A DNA stretch of 64,000 nucleotides from assembly GCF_030209745.1 (NCBI RefSeq), contig NZ_JARVRJ010000011.1:149098-213097 (forward strand), given 5' to 3'. Position numbers and translations under genes: made by a program. Under the pieces are notes generated by a model. The model searched no databases. It saw only the letters and a list, made by a program, of their open reading frames with translations, and was not told where the DNA came from. Each line of letters opens with the position of its first letter. Position 1 is the stretch's first letter. Shown here piece after piece: positions 54,131 through 62,725 of the stretch. The stretch comes from Arthrobacter sp. fls2-241-R2A-200 (GTDB lineage: Bacteria > Actinomycetota > Actinomycetes > Actinomycetales > Micrococcaceae).

Positions 54131-54672
54131 GATGCCGATTCCTCTGGGCTGTGACCGACGGGACTGAGCCCGAGGTGCTTAATGACCTGGTCCGCTTCTT
54201 CCGAAGGTGACGCAGAAACACACAATGACATGTAATTTTCTTCTTCCGTGGGTTCCTCGAGGGCATCAAACTGCGACTCAAGGAGGGAGGGCGGCATGAA
54301 ATGGCCGTGCCTGGACGCCAAGCGATCGGAAATCTTGTCCCGGCTGCCCTCCAGGAAAACGAACACAACGTTCTCGCCACGAAGCACGTCGCGATATTTC
54401 TTCTTTAGTGCTGAGCACGTGATGATCGCGGGCTTTCCGGCCTCAGTGTGTTCCTTGATCCAGCGGGAAATGATCTCAAGCCAAGGCCAACGGTCCTCAT
54501 CGCTGAGTGCCTGCCCGGATTGCATCTTTGCCACGTTGGCTTCTGGGTGAAGGTCGTCTCCTTCTGCAAGGTCCCACCCCAGCTTGCCGGCCAGTACACC
54601 GGCCACGGTCGACTTGCCCGAACCGGAAACTCCCATGATCACCAGAACGGGTTGTTGCGCAGTCTTCGCCAT
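54127..54672 (-). CDS. gntK: gluconokinase
   Basis: This 181-residue kinase phosphorylates gluconate to 6-phosphogluconate, feeding the pentose-phosphate pathway. Walker A GVSGSGKST is near residue 15, followed by the family motif WDLAEGDDLHPEANVAKMQ, GQALSDEDRWPWLEIISRWI and ITCSALKKKYRDVLR; the substrate loop is RHGHFMPPSLLESQFDALEE. ATG at 54672 with AGGAGAGG 9 nt before it. Its upstream region holds TATGACACAGGTTACATA (54719-54736), a weak dyad that could be a regulator site; I do not call it as a feature. Confidence 0.95.
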   Translation of the reverse strand: MAKTAQQPVLVIMGVSGSGKSTVAGVLAGKLGWDLAEGDDLHPEANVAKMQSGQALSDEDRWPWLEIISRWIKEHTEAGKPAIITCSALKKKYRDVLRGENVVFVFLEGSRDKISDRLASRHGHFMPPSLLESQFDALEEPTEEENYMSLCVSASPSEEADQVIKHLGLSPVGHSPEESAS

Positions 54673-54746
54673 CAAACACTGCCTCTCCTGAATAAATATG
54701 ATTTAACCGAGATTCAGCATATGACACAGGTTACATATCGGCAATT

Positions 54747-55526
54747 TCAGAAGCCGGCAATCGTCGCGCTGCCGTTGACAGCAACCACGTGGAAGTACTC
54801 AGCACTGGACCCTGCCGGCAATCCTGCGCGCTGGCCGTTTGCCCCCAGCATGTCCCGCACCACGCGTTCCATGCGCTCGACGTCGGGGTGCTGGCTGGCG
54901 TGGACACGAATGGCCTCCACCTTGGCGTCGACGTGCTCGGTGACATCCACGGCATGGTTCTCCAGAGCCTCCGGGCTGGAGATGAACCATAGCCAGGGAA
55001 GCTTGTAGGCCTCCAGTCCAGCGTCAGCCAACTCAGGATAGGCAAAGGGATTCTCGACGGCGGGGTACACGGCTCGGGTCACAGCCTCACCAGCGGCCAG
55101 ATGGTCGGGGTGGCTCTTTTGGATTCGGTCCCAATTCCGCTCGGGATGCATGGTGAGGACAATGTCAGGACGGATCTTGCGGATAAGGGCCACCACTTGC
55201 TTGATGACACCGTGGGAGGGCTCGAGGTATCCGTCGCGCTCGTGAAGATAGTGGATATCGTGGACGCCTACCAGCGCTGCTGCCCTCCTCTGTTCCTCTT
55301 CGCGGAGCTCGATAATGCGCTCACGGTCCACGGGATCGAAACCACCGGCGTCGCCGTCGGTCATGATGCAGTAGCTCACCTCCACGCCGGCCGCTGTCCA
55401 AGCAGCGATGGTTCCGGCGGCTCCAAAGTCAATGTCGTCAGGGTGGGCCGTAAAGCAAAGGACCCGCTCGACGCGCTCCTTGGAGGCATCGAACGGGCTC
55501 GTTGCTGACTGAACGTCAAGAGGCAA
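54747..55526 (-). CDS. PIG-L-family deacetylase (LmbE/MshB-like)
   Basis: This 259-residue zinc-dependent deacetylase has the first zinc motif AHPDDIDFGAAGTIAAW near residue 27 and the third ligand motif SHPDHLAAGEAVTRAVYPAV near 139. Actinobacterial members include MshB and Mca of mycothiol metabolism, but this sequence cannot be assigned to either by eye. It starts with TTG at 55526, inside the end region of etfA, with GAAAGG 9 nt before it, so it is the third gene of the etfB-etfA operon. The link to electron transfer is unclear. Confidence 0.86.
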   Translation of the reverse strand: MPLDVQSATSPFDASKERVERVLCFTAHPDDIDFGAAGTIAAWTAAGVEVSYCIMTDGDAGGFDPVDRERIIELREEEQRRAAALVGVHDIHYLHERDGYLEPSHGVIKQVVALIRKIRPDIVLTMHPERNWDRIQKSHPDHLAAGEAVTRAVYPAVENPFAYPELADAGLEAYKLPWLWFISSPEALENHAVDVTEHVDAKVEAIRVHASQHPDVERMERVVRDMLGANGQRAGLPAGSSAEYFHVVAVNGSATIAGF

Positions 55527-55531
55527 ATGAA

Positions 55532-56485
55532 TCAGCCTTTCCGCTTCTTGATCTCGGCTGTTGCCTGGGGCAGGACGTCAAAGAGGTCGCCGATGATGCC
55601 GTAATCGGCGATCTCGAAGACGGGCGACTCCGGGTCTTTATTGATGGCGACGATGACTTTCGCCGTTTGCATGCCGGCCTTCTGCTGGATGGCACCGGAG
55701 ATGCCGGCGGAGATGTAGAGCTGCGGCGAGACGGTCACGCCAGTCTGGCCCACCTGGGCATCATGCCCGATCCAGCCGGCGTCGGTTGCTGCGCGGGAAG
55801 CACCCACTGCCGCGCCTAGGGCATCCGCCAATTCCTCAACCGGCCCAAAGTCGCCGTCCACGCCGCGGCCGCCTGCAACGACGATCCTTGCTTCGCTCAG
55901 GTCCGGGCGCCCACTGACAGGCTTCTCGGTCCTGGCCGTGATGCGTGCGGCACCGTCCAGGGAATCGGCTGGAACCTCAATGGTGGCGGTCCCGGGGGAA
56001 ACGGCGACAGCAGCAGGCTCGGGTTCCACGTTATTGGCCTTGACCGAAAGGATAGCCACCGGGGTGGTTGCCTTGGCCGTGGTGGTGTACGAGCCGGCAA
56101 GGACGGACTTGTGCGCCGTTCCGTCTGCCTCGACGCCCACCACGTCCGTGATCACGCCTGCGTTCAGCTTGATACTAAGGCGCCCGGCGATCTCCTTACC
56201 CTCCGGCGAATTGTCCAGAAGGACCGCGGTTGCACCGGAGGCTGTCGTAGCTGCAGCCAAATAGGCGGCCTTTGGACCAACCAAGTACTCGCCGAGGTCA
56301 CCGCCCGAGGGAAGGTAAACGGTTGAGGCGCCGTAGGCACCCAACTGCTTGGCGACGTCGTCGGACAGCTCGCCGGCAACGGCGACGGCCGTCTCCCCCA
56401 GCGAGCGGGCGATCGTCAGGAGCTCGAGGCTGCTCTTCTTAAGAACGGCCCCCGGGGTGTCTATGAATACAAGTGCATTTGCCAT
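55532..56485 (-). CDS. etfA: electron transfer flavoprotein alpha subunit
   Basis: This 317-residue subunit binds FAD and passes electrons from acyl-CoA dehydrogenases toward the respiratory chain. The C-terminal FAD domain is clear: [60 protein letters not shown] and [20 protein letters not shown]. The N-terminal domain starts [20 protein letters not shown]. It follows etfB by 13 bp and precedes the PIG-L gene by 5 bp. Order etfB-etfA matches M. tuberculosis fixA-fixB, near iscS there as here. Confidence 0.96.
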   Translation of the reverse strand: MANALVFIDTPGAVLKKSSLELLTIARSLGETAVAVAGELSDDVAKQLGAYGASTVYLPSGGDLGEYLVGPKAAYLAAATTASGATAVLLDNSPEGKEIAGRLSIKLNAGVITDVVGVEADGTAHKSVLAGSYTTTAKATTPVAILSVKANNVEPEPAAVAVSPGTATIEVPADSLDGAARITARTEKPVSGRPDLSEARIVVAGGRGVDGDFGPVEELADALGAAVGASRAATDAGWIGHDAQVGQTGVTVSPQLYISAGISGAIQQKAGMQTAKVIVAINKDPESPVFEIADYGIIGDLFDVLPQATAEIKKRKG

Positions 56486-56498
56486 GATGAGAGTCCCC

Positions 56499-57302
56499 TT
56501 AGAGCAGCTTTTGTGCGGCCAGGAAGTCGACCAGCTTGATGCCGGCGTCGCCTTCGTCGGTGATGATGGTCCCTGCCGTGCGCGGCGGACGGGGGTCCGC
56601 GGACTCGACGACAGTCCAGGAACCCGAATGGCCCACCTGCGAAGGGTCCAGTCCGACGTCGGCCAAGGTCAGCGTCGCGATCTTCTTCTTCTTGGCAGCA
56701 AGGATGCCCTTGAAGTTCGGGTACCGCGGCTCGTTGATCTGATCAGTCACCGAAACAACTGCCGGCAACTGGGCCTCGACGGTCTCGGAGAAGGATCCGG
56801 CGTCACGGCGGCCCACCACGGTGCTGCCGGAAACTTCCAAACTGGAGGCGAAAGTCAGTTGCGGATAAGACAGCCGCTCGGCCAGCTGAGCCGGAACCAG
56901 CGAAGTTTCACCATCCGTCGAAGCCATCCCCGTCAGCACCAGGTCCACGGGGCGCCCATCAGCAGACAAGTGGCGTACCGCTGCCGCCAGCGCCAAGGAC
57001 GTAGCGGCCGCATCCGATCCGGCCAACGCATCATCACTGAGGTGCACCCCGGAGGAAGCCCCTATCTGGAGCGACTTCTTGACCGCGTTAACAGCGCTGG
57101 CGGGACCCATGGTCAGGGCAATGACCTCATTGCCCGCCTTGGGGCCGCCACGCTCTTCCGCTAACTGCAGTGCAGCCTCAAGAGCGTATTCATCGAGTTC
57201 GGACAAAATGCTTTCGGCGCGGTCAGTCGTGTTTCCGGGCCCATTAATGTGCCGGTCAAACTGCGCGTCAGGGACGTGCTTGACCAGAACGACAATCTTC
57301 AA
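56499..57302 (-). CDS. etfB: electron transfer flavoprotein beta subunit
   Basis: This 267-residue subunit pairs with EtfA and binds AMP. It begins KIVVLVKHVPDAQFDRHI, with EYALEAALQLAEERGG and VDLVLTGMASTDGETSLVPA typical of the family, and the signature region VVSVTDQINEPRYPNFKGIL near residue 175. I chose the TTG at 57302, which gives the conserved family N-terminus and has GGAAG 5 nt before it; a GTG four codons upstream is also open. First gene of the etf operon. Confidence 0.95.
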   Translation of the reverse strand: MKIVVLVKHVPDAQFDRHINGPGNTTDRAESILSELDEYALEAALQLAEERGGPKAGNEVIALTMGPASAVNAVKKSLQIGASSGVHLSDDALAGSDAAATSLALAAAVRHLSADGRPVDLVLTGMASTDGETSLVPAQLAERLSYPQLTFASSLEVSGSTVVGRRDAGSFSETVEAQLPAVVSVTDQINEPRYPNFKGILAAKKKKIATLTLADVGLDPSQVGHSGSWTVVESADPRPPRTAGTIITDEGDAGIKLVDFLAAQKLL

Positions 57303-57517
57303 TGTCTCTTCCACTGTCTTCGAAGCAGCCTTCCATGCTTGTGGACGGCCAACCGCAGCAGCGTGGCCATGTACTGCCCAGCGCGTGGGCTCGTCCTAGC
57401 TAAGCATATTGCCACGGGAAATCCACTCTCCGCATTAAGGACCGTTTAGCCAAGTGCTTGACCGGGGCCATGACGGCGCTCCCGGCATGGCCCGGTAGAG
57501 GGCACCGTGATACCACC

Positions 57518-57549
57518 GCGGGCCGCGCCCCCGAAGAGGTGCGGCCCGC
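57518..57549 (-). terminator. hairpin downstream of the HtrA-like protease gene
   Basis: Perfect 9-nt arms GCGGGCCGC (57518-57526) and GCGGCCCGC (57541-57549) with a 14-nt loop lie 37 bp after the protease stop. There is no U tract, so this may be an mRNA 3' end rather than a true terminator. Confidence 0.5.
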
Positions 57550-57586
57550 CGTCGTGCTTTACATGTGTCTCCTTGTTCAGGAGCCC

Positions 57587-59317
57587 TTACTGCTGTGCGG
57601 CGTCCAAAGTGACGTCGAGGTCCTGGGACTGCCCCCCGCGCTGAATGGTCACCTTGACCTTGGAACCGGCCGGTTGTTCGCGAACTGCCGCCGTCAGTTG
57701 ATCGGGGTCGCTGATGGCGTAATCGCCGAACTTGGTCACGACGTCGCCCACTTTGATCCCGGCCTTCGCCGCAGCAGAACCCGAGGTGACTGCCGCCACT
57801 TCGGCCCCGACGGAGAAGCCCGAATCACTTCCGGTGGAGGTCTTCGCCCGCACCGACACACCGAACTGGGCGTGGCTGGCCTTGCCGGTGTCGATGATCT
57901 CCTGAGCCACCCGCTTGGCGTTGTTGATCGGAATGCTGAATCCCACGCCAATGTTGCCGCTCGAAGAAGATCCTGACGTATCGCTTCCAGCCGAAGCGAT
58001 CGCCACGTTGACGCCGATGATCTCGCCCTTGCTGTTCACCAACGCACCACCGGAGTTGCCCGGGTTGATGGCCGCATCTGTCTGGATCACGTTGATGGAG
58101 ATCGAAGCAGCGCCCGCCGTCGTCTGGCTTTGGCTACCATTCGGGGGCGCGAACTGGAAACCTTGGCCGCCTCCCTGGGAGTTATCGGTTCCGTTCTGCG
58201 GCGCTGCCGAAGAGGCCACGCTGATGGTCCGGTTCAAGGTGGAGACGATGCCGTCGGTTACCGTTCCGGTGAGGCCCAACGGTGCACCGATTGCGACGGC
58301 GGTGTCCCCCACGTTGACCTTCGATGAGTCACCCAGTGCGGCGGGTACCAAACCGGAGCCGTCGACTTTGATAACAGCCAGGTCCGACAACGGATCGGTG
58401 CCCACCACAGTGCCCTTGAGCACCTTCCCGTCGCTCGTCCGAACTTCAATGGCTGCGTTGGAGGCCGCGCCATCCAATGTCACTACGTGGGTGTTGGTCA
58501 GGATGTGTCCTTTGTCGTCAAGAACGATGCCGGAACCCGTACCTCCTTGGCTACCGCTGGTGGCCTTGATGGTCACCACGCTCGGCGACGCCTTGGCTGC
58601 AGCGGCCGTGATGGCATTGACGTCGTCCTTGTTATTGACGATCACCGTGCTGGACTGCGCACCGGTGGCGGCAGCGGGTGCCGGGTGCTCCCACAGGGCA
58701 TTGCCCCCTGCCACCACGCCGCCGCCAATGAGCCCTGCGGCGAGCATGCTCGCCACCAGGGTCCCGACGCCGAAGGCCGGCTTGCGCTTGGGAGCCGTCC
58801 CGGAGGAATGCCCGTGGCCTTGCTGCATGCCACCATGCTGGGCGCCGTACTGCCCGGTGTTCTGGAACTGAGGGGCGGTGTGGCCGGTGGTCGGATTGGC
58901 AGCACCGTAGAACGGTTGCTGCTGCTGGTAGGCCGGGCGCTGGTCGGGACCCTGATGTGCGCCGTAGGGGCCTTGTGGCTGGGCGGGGCCTTGGAACTGG
59001 CCGGGAGCTTGGGGCTGGCCCGGATTCTGGGGTTGGCTCGGGTTCTGGGGCTGCCCTGGGTTCTGGGGCTGGCCGCTTTGCTGGTCCGGACCCGGATACG
59101 GTGTTGCGCCGCCAGCTTGATGCATCTGGGTGGTCGGGGGCTGGAATGCCGGCAATGGGGTGGCGGCATGGGTTCCGTCGTGCCCACCCTGTTGCTGCCC
59201 GGAGTTCCAGGCGGACTGGGACGTAGCGGCACCGCTGTTCGCGGTTCCTTCTACGTCCCGCGGCTCAGACGCCTCGCGGTTCTCTGGTGCATTGCCCTGC
59301 GCTGGGTTCTCCGTCAT
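57587..59317 (-). CDS. HtrA/DegP-like membrane-anchored serine protease with PDZ domain
   Basis: This 576-residue envelope quality-control protease has a long cytoplasmic N-terminus rich in P, Q, N and G with QPQNPG repeats (about 80-110), one membrane helix (FGVGTLVASMLAAGLIGGGV, near 186), and a trypsin-like domain with catalytic His in HILTNTHVV, Asp in DPLSDLAVIKV and Ser in INPGNSGGAL. A C-terminal PDZ follows (GFSVGAEVAAVTSGSAAAKA, GIKVGDVVTKFGDYAISDPD). Layout matches mycobacterial PepD/HtrA. I chose the ATG at 59317 (AAGGAAG 4 nt before it) over one five codons upstream. Confidence 0.93.
   Translation of the reverse strand: MTENPAQGNAPENREASEPRDVEGTANSGAATSQSAWNSGQQQGGHDGTHAATPLPAFQPPTTQMHQAGGATPYPGPDQQSGQPQNPGQPQNPSQPQNPGQPQAPGQFQGPAQPQGPYGAHQGPDQRPAYQQQQPFYGAANPTTGHTAPQFQNTGQYGAQHGGMQQGHGHSSGTAPKRKPAFGVGTLVASMLAAGLIGGGVVAGGNALWEHPAPAAATGAQSSTVIVNNKDDVNAITAAAAKASPSVVTIKATSGSQGGTGSGIVLDDKGHILTNTHVVTLDGAASNAAIEVRTSDGKVLKGTVVGTDPLSDLAVIKVDGSGLVPAALGDSSKVNVGDTAVAIGAPLGLTGTVTDGIVSTLNRTISVASSAAPQNGTDNSQGGGQGFQFAPPNGSQSQTTAGAASISINVIQTDAAINPGNSGGALVNSKGEIIGVNVAIASAGSDTSGSSSSGNIGVGFSIPINNAKRVAQEIIDTGKASHAQFGVSVRAKTSTGSDSGFSVGAEVAAVTSGSAAAKAGIKVGDVVTKFGDYAISDPDQLTAAVREQPAGSKVKVTIQRGGQSQDLDVTLDAAQQ
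58990..59085 (-). repeat. QPQNPG-coding tandem repeat in the protease gene
   Basis: About five degenerate 15-bp units of the GGTTCTGGGGCTGGC kind encode QPQNPGQPQNPSQPQNPGQP and related residues in the cytoplasmic tail of the HtrA-like protease. Such repeats tend to vary in copy number between strains. Confidence 0.7.
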
Positions 59318-59507
59318 GGGACTTCCTTTCATCCTCGTCTTCCATAACTATGTACCCAATTACTGGATCATAAGCGGACGTTCGCTGGGAGCTTGCTGGA
59401 AGTCATGTACGAGGTCTCGGCGCTACGGGATCGATGGCAACAAACCGCAGTAACGAGCCAGTCATCAACTTCTCTCCAGTGTTTCGCTGGTGGCATATTC
59501 ACCGCTG

Positions 59508-59536
59508 TGGACGCTCCCGGAGGTGCACCATAGAAT
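59508..59536 (+). promoter_or_regulatory. probable promoter of the TPM-pspA operon
   Basis: TGGACG (59508-59513) and TAGAAT (59531-59536) with exactly 17 bp between lie 114 bp before the TPM gene. The whole intergenic stretch 59318-59650 is 333 bp, shared by two divergent genes; apart from this promoter I see no gene or hairpin in it. Confidence 0.45.
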
Positions 59537-59650
59537 CAAGAGGAATTGCCACAGCGACCTGCGGCTTTACACACCATGCGTGGGGGCGCTGAGCATTCTG
59601 TGACGATTGGTACGCCTTGTCCCAGTCGCAGACGTGCTGAAGGGTTGCAC

Positions 59651-61717
59651 ATGCGGTCGATAATTACACGCGTACTCGCCGTCATTGGCTTGGCTGGAAT
59701 GTTGGCACTGCCAACGGCTGCGGCCTGGGCAGAGGATCCGGTGACAATTCCAACCGGCCAGAACATCGTTGACAATGCCAACGTTCTGGGCGGCCGCAAG
59801 GCCGAGGTCCAGGACGCCATCCAAAAGACCCTGAAGGACCACAAGTACAACTTGTATGTTGTAACTGTTAACTCCTTCGACAACCCGTCATCCCCGCAAG
59901 CGTGGGGCCAGGCCGTTGCCTCAAAGAAGGGCATGGGACCGGCCGACGTCATTCTGGCCATTTCCACCTCGGGCCAATATTATTTTGCGCCGAACTCCGC
60001 CAGCGCCATTTATCCCAAGCGGTCCAACATCACCCAGAACGCTATTGCTGCAAACCTGGGCGGTGGCAAGAGGGACTATGCCCAGGCGGCCATTGATACA
60101 GCGGCAGCCATTGGCGATGCGGCCGGCGGTGGAAGCGGAAGCGTGCCCAGCGGAAACGGAAGCGTCGGTGTGTTGGTCGGCGTCGGCGTCGTTGCCGCGG
60201 GCGGTGCGGGTACGTATCTCTACTCGCGCAACCGACGCAAGAAGAACGGCGCAGCAACCGGTGCCGGCTACGGCCCCCAAGGGCAACAACTCGATCCGCT
60301 TGCCGGCCTCAGCATTCCTGAGCTGCGCCAAAAGAGCGGCTCCCTCCTGATCGAAGCCGATGATGCCATCAAGTCCAGCGAGCAGGAACTGGGCTTCGCC
60401 CAGGCCCAATACGGTGATGCCTCCGTCGTCAATTTCACCAAAGCCCTCCAAGAGGCAAAAGACCACATGACGGAGTCTTTCAAGCTGCAGCAACAGCTTG
60501 ATGACCACATCCCGGACACAGAAGAGCAGCAACGTAGCTGGCTCGGTGAAATCATCCGTCGTTCGGAAGCCGCCCTCAGCTCGCTGCGTGACCAGAAGGC
60601 AGACTTTGACTCCCTGCGGGAGTTGGAGAAGAACGCTCCTCAAGCCCTCGCCGCCGTGACGAGCGGCGCCAGGGACGCCGAGGCCAGGATCGCCGGTACA
60701 GAGCAATCCCTTGAGAACCTGCGTACCAAATACGCAGAGTCGGCTTTGACCCAAGTTTCGGATAACATCCTGCAGGCCAAAGAGCGTCTGGCCTTTGTGC
60801 AGCACGCTGCCGCGACCGCCCAAGAGAAGCTGGCGTCGGGTGAGAACAGCCTGGCCGCCGTCGCCGTCCGTGCAGCAGAGCAGGGCCTGCATCAAACCAC
60901 AGTCCTGATCGATGCGATCTCCAAGACAGCGGCGAGCCTCGATGAGGCAAGGAACTCCCTCGAAGGTGCCGTGGCAGAGGCAAGCCAGGACTTGGCTCAA
61001 GCCCGGGCAATGATTCAGTCGGGGCAACACCCTGAACTGGCCGGCCCTGTTGCTGGCGTCGAGGCTGCATTGGCCCAGGTCCAGGCCGAGATTCAAGGTG
61101 GCAAGATCGATCCCATTGCGACCCTCGCGCGCGTGTCCTCGGCGCATCAGGCTTTGGATCAGGCGCTGTCCGGCATCCGGGACCAGCAAGAGCAGGCACG
61201 GCGCGCGCAGGCCGCCATGCAACAAACCATCATGGCTGCGCAGTCGCAGATCAGCGCGACGTCCGACTACATCGCGGCCCGGCGTGGAGGTGTCGGCACT
61301 GAAGCTCGCACGCGTCTTGCTGAGGCACAACGCAACGTCGACTACGCGCTGTCCATCTCGCGCAACGACCCCGTGACCGCATTGACCTATGCCCAACAAG
61401 CGCACTCATTAGCGGCGCAAGCGGCACAACTGGCCCAGGCAGACGTAGACCACTTCGGCTACGCCGGCCAAGGTTATGGCCGCGGAGGGATGTTTGGCGG
61501 TGGTGGTGGTGGTCTAGGCGGAGCGATCCTCGGCGGCATCCTCATTAACTCCATCCTCAATGGTGGAAGTGGCGGCTGGGGCGGCGGTCACAACGACGGC
61601 GGAGGCTTCTTCGGCGGCGGTGGCGGAGACTTCGGCGGCGGCGGAGATTTCGGCGGGGGTGGCGACTTCGGCGGCGGCGGCGGAGACTTCGGCGGCGGTG
61701 ACTCCGGCAGCTTCTAA
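59651..61717 (+). CDS. TPM-domain (YgcG/Psb32-like) envelope protein
   Basis: This 688-residue secreted, membrane-anchored protein has a signal peptide MRSIITRVLAVIGLAGMLAL ending at AAAWA. The TPM domain covers residues about 32-150 (NIVDNANVLGGRKAEVQDAI, LYVVTVNSFDN). A membrane helix follows near 175-195 (VGVLVGVGVVAAGGAGTYLY). A long alpha-helical, coiled-coil-like region runs 215-590. The tail is rich in Gly, Asp and Phe (GGGGDF repeats). ATG at 59651 has GAAGGG 6 nt before it. pspA follows at 96 bp in the same direction; TPM proteins are known partners of phage-shock-type systems, so envelope stress is the likely role. Confidence 0.88.
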   Translation: MRSIITRVLAVIGLAGMLALPTAAAWAEDPVTIPTGQNIVDNANVLGGRKAEVQDAIQKTLKDHKYNLYVVTVNSFDNPSSPQAWGQAVASKKGMGPADVILAISTSGQYYFAPNSASAIYPKRSNITQNAIAANLGGGKRDYAQAAIDTAAAIGDAAGGGSGSVPSGNGSVGVLVGVGVVAAGGAGTYLYSRNRRKKNGAATGAGYGPQGQQLDPLAGLSIPELRQKSGSLLIEADDAIKSSEQELGFAQAQYGDASVVNFTKALQEAKDHMTESFKLQQQLDDHIPDTEEQQRSWLGEIIRRSEAALSSLRDQKADFDSLRELEKNAPQALAAVTSGARDAEARIAGTEQSLENLRTKYAESALTQVSDNILQAKERLAFVQHAAATAQEKLASGENSLAAVAVRAAEQGLHQTTVLIDAISKTAASLDEARNSLEGAVAEASQDLAQARAMIQSGQHPELAGPVAGVEAALAQVQAEIQGGKIDPIATLARVSSAHQALDQALSGIRDQQEQARRAQAAMQQTIMAAQSQISATSDYIAARRGGVGTEARTRLAEAQRNVDYALSISRNDPVTALTYAQQAHSLAAQAAQLAQADVDHFGYAGQGYGRGGMFGGGGGGLGGAILGGILINSILNGGSGGWGGGHNDGGGFFGGGGGDFGGGGDFGGGGDFGGGGGDFGGGDSGSF
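61596..61714 (+). repeat. GGGGDF-coding tandem repeats at the 3' end of the TPM gene
   Basis: Units of 18 to 21 bp with GGCGG-rich cores ending GACTTC or GATTTC repeat about five times and encode the Gly/Asp/Phe tail. This is a protein-level repeat within a gene, not a CRISPR. Confidence 0.75.
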
Positions 61718-61813
61718 CCAACAGACCACGTGGGTCCTTCGCCCACCTCGACGCGGTACAACAACTGATCACTGACTTCAGTAAAAAAACTGAGCAGGAC
61801 GAAAGGCAACACC

Positions 61814-62602
61814 ATGGTTAAGCAGTCCATTTTCGGCCGGATCTCTCAGCTCGCAAAGGCGAACATCAACGCATTGCTCGATCAGGCTGAGGACCCCCAG
61901 AAGATGCTGGATCAGATGGTTCGCGACTATACAAACAACATTGCCGAAGCCGAGTCGGCGGTCGCGCAGACTATCGGTAACCTCCGTATGCTCCAAGCGG
62001 ACTACAACGAGGACATCAAGAACGCCCAAGACTGGGGCAACAAGGCATTGGCTGCGTCCAGGAAAGCGGACGAGTACCGCTCCGCTGGAAACCCAGTAGA
62101 CGCCGAGAAGTTCGATAACCTCGCCAAGGTGGCCATTCAACGCCAGATGGCCGCTGAGTCTGAAGCGCGCACCGCAGAGCCCAGCATCGCTTCCCAGTCC
62201 GAGGTTGTGGACAAGCTCAAAACCGGCCTTGACCAGATGAAGAACAAGTTGAACCAGCTCACTGCCAAGCGCAACGAGCTGGTGGCCCGTTCCAAGACGG
62301 TCGCGGCACAGAATCAGGTCCACGATGCCCTCAAGAGCATCGACATCATGGACCCCACCAGCGAAGTGGGTCGTTTCGAGGAGAAGATCCGTCGCGAAGA
62401 GGCAAAGGTACTCGGCCAGCAGGAGCTGGCCAGCTCCAGCCTCGACGCGCAATTCAACCAGCTGGAGGATCTTGGAGAGCAGACCGAGATCGAGGCCCGC
62501 CTGGCCGCATTGAAGTCTGGCGGCTCCAAGCCCGCGATTTCTGCCGGCGCCCCCGCCGCCTCCGAGGCGACCATCGACGAAGCCGACTTCGATAAGCTGT
62601 AG
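61814..62602 (+). CDS. pspA: PspA/IM30-family envelope stress protein
   Basis: This 262-residue protein is almost all coiled coil. The N-terminal amphipathic helix KQSIFGRISQLAKANINALL is followed by the family signature DQAEDPQKMLDQMVRDYTNN, then long heptad regions and the C-terminal VGRFEEKIRREEAKVLGQQE. PspA/IM30 proteins form ESCRT-III-like assemblies that protect the cell membrane. It follows the TPM-domain gene as a probable operon. No ClgR or PspM/N gene of the mycobacterial system is visible. A strong terminator follows. Confidence 0.94.
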   Translation: MVKQSIFGRISQLAKANINALLDQAEDPQKMLDQMVRDYTNNIAEAESAVAQTIGNLRMLQADYNEDIKNAQDWGNKALAASRKADEYRSAGNPVDAEKFDNLAKVAIQRQMAAESEARTAEPSIASQSEVVDKLKTGLDQMKNKLNQLTAKRNELVARSKTVAAQNQVHDALKSIDIMDPTSEVGRFEEKIRREEAKVLGQQELASSSLDAQFNQLEDLGEQTEIEARLAALKSGGSKPAISAGAPAASEATIDEADFDKL

Positions 62603-62644
62603 GGCAGCTTGGGGAATTGCGTAGGCATTCCCGCACTGCAGGAA

Positions 62645-62681
62645 GGAGATGGTCGGATCCTGTTCGGGTCCGACCATCTCC
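62645..62681. terminator. terminator between pspA and the GntR gene
   Basis: Arms GGAGATGGTCGGATCC (62645-62660) and GGGTCCGACCATCTCC (62666-62681) pair over 16 bp with one wobble and a 5-nt loop. It lies between convergent genes. Confidence 0.82.
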
Positions 62682-62683
62682 TG

Positions 62684-62725
62684 TCTAAGCGGGAGCGCTC
62701 GTAGTCTAAGCCGGAGCGCTCGTAG
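62684..62725. repeat. 21-bp tandem duplication spanning the GntR gene stop codon
   Basis: TCTAAGCGGGAGCGCTCGTAG (62684-62704) is one base different from 62705-62725. In the leftward GntR gene the right copy encodes the last codons (TSAPA) and the TAG stop; the left copy repeats the same codons and stop as untranslated sequence. Confidence 0.8.

Noticed and set aside
54719..54736. Operator for a gluconate regulator upstream of gntK
   Set aside because: TATGACACAGGTTACATA is only a weak dyad and does not match an operator consensus that I can recall with confidence.
59921..61405. A 494-codon minus-strand frame
   Set aside because: It is antisense to the TPM-domain gene and its composition is that of a shadow frame.
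61596..61714. Direct repeats that could suggest a CRISPR or minisatellite locus
   Set aside because: They are in-frame Gly/Asp/Phe codons within the TPM gene, with no unique spacers and no cas genes.
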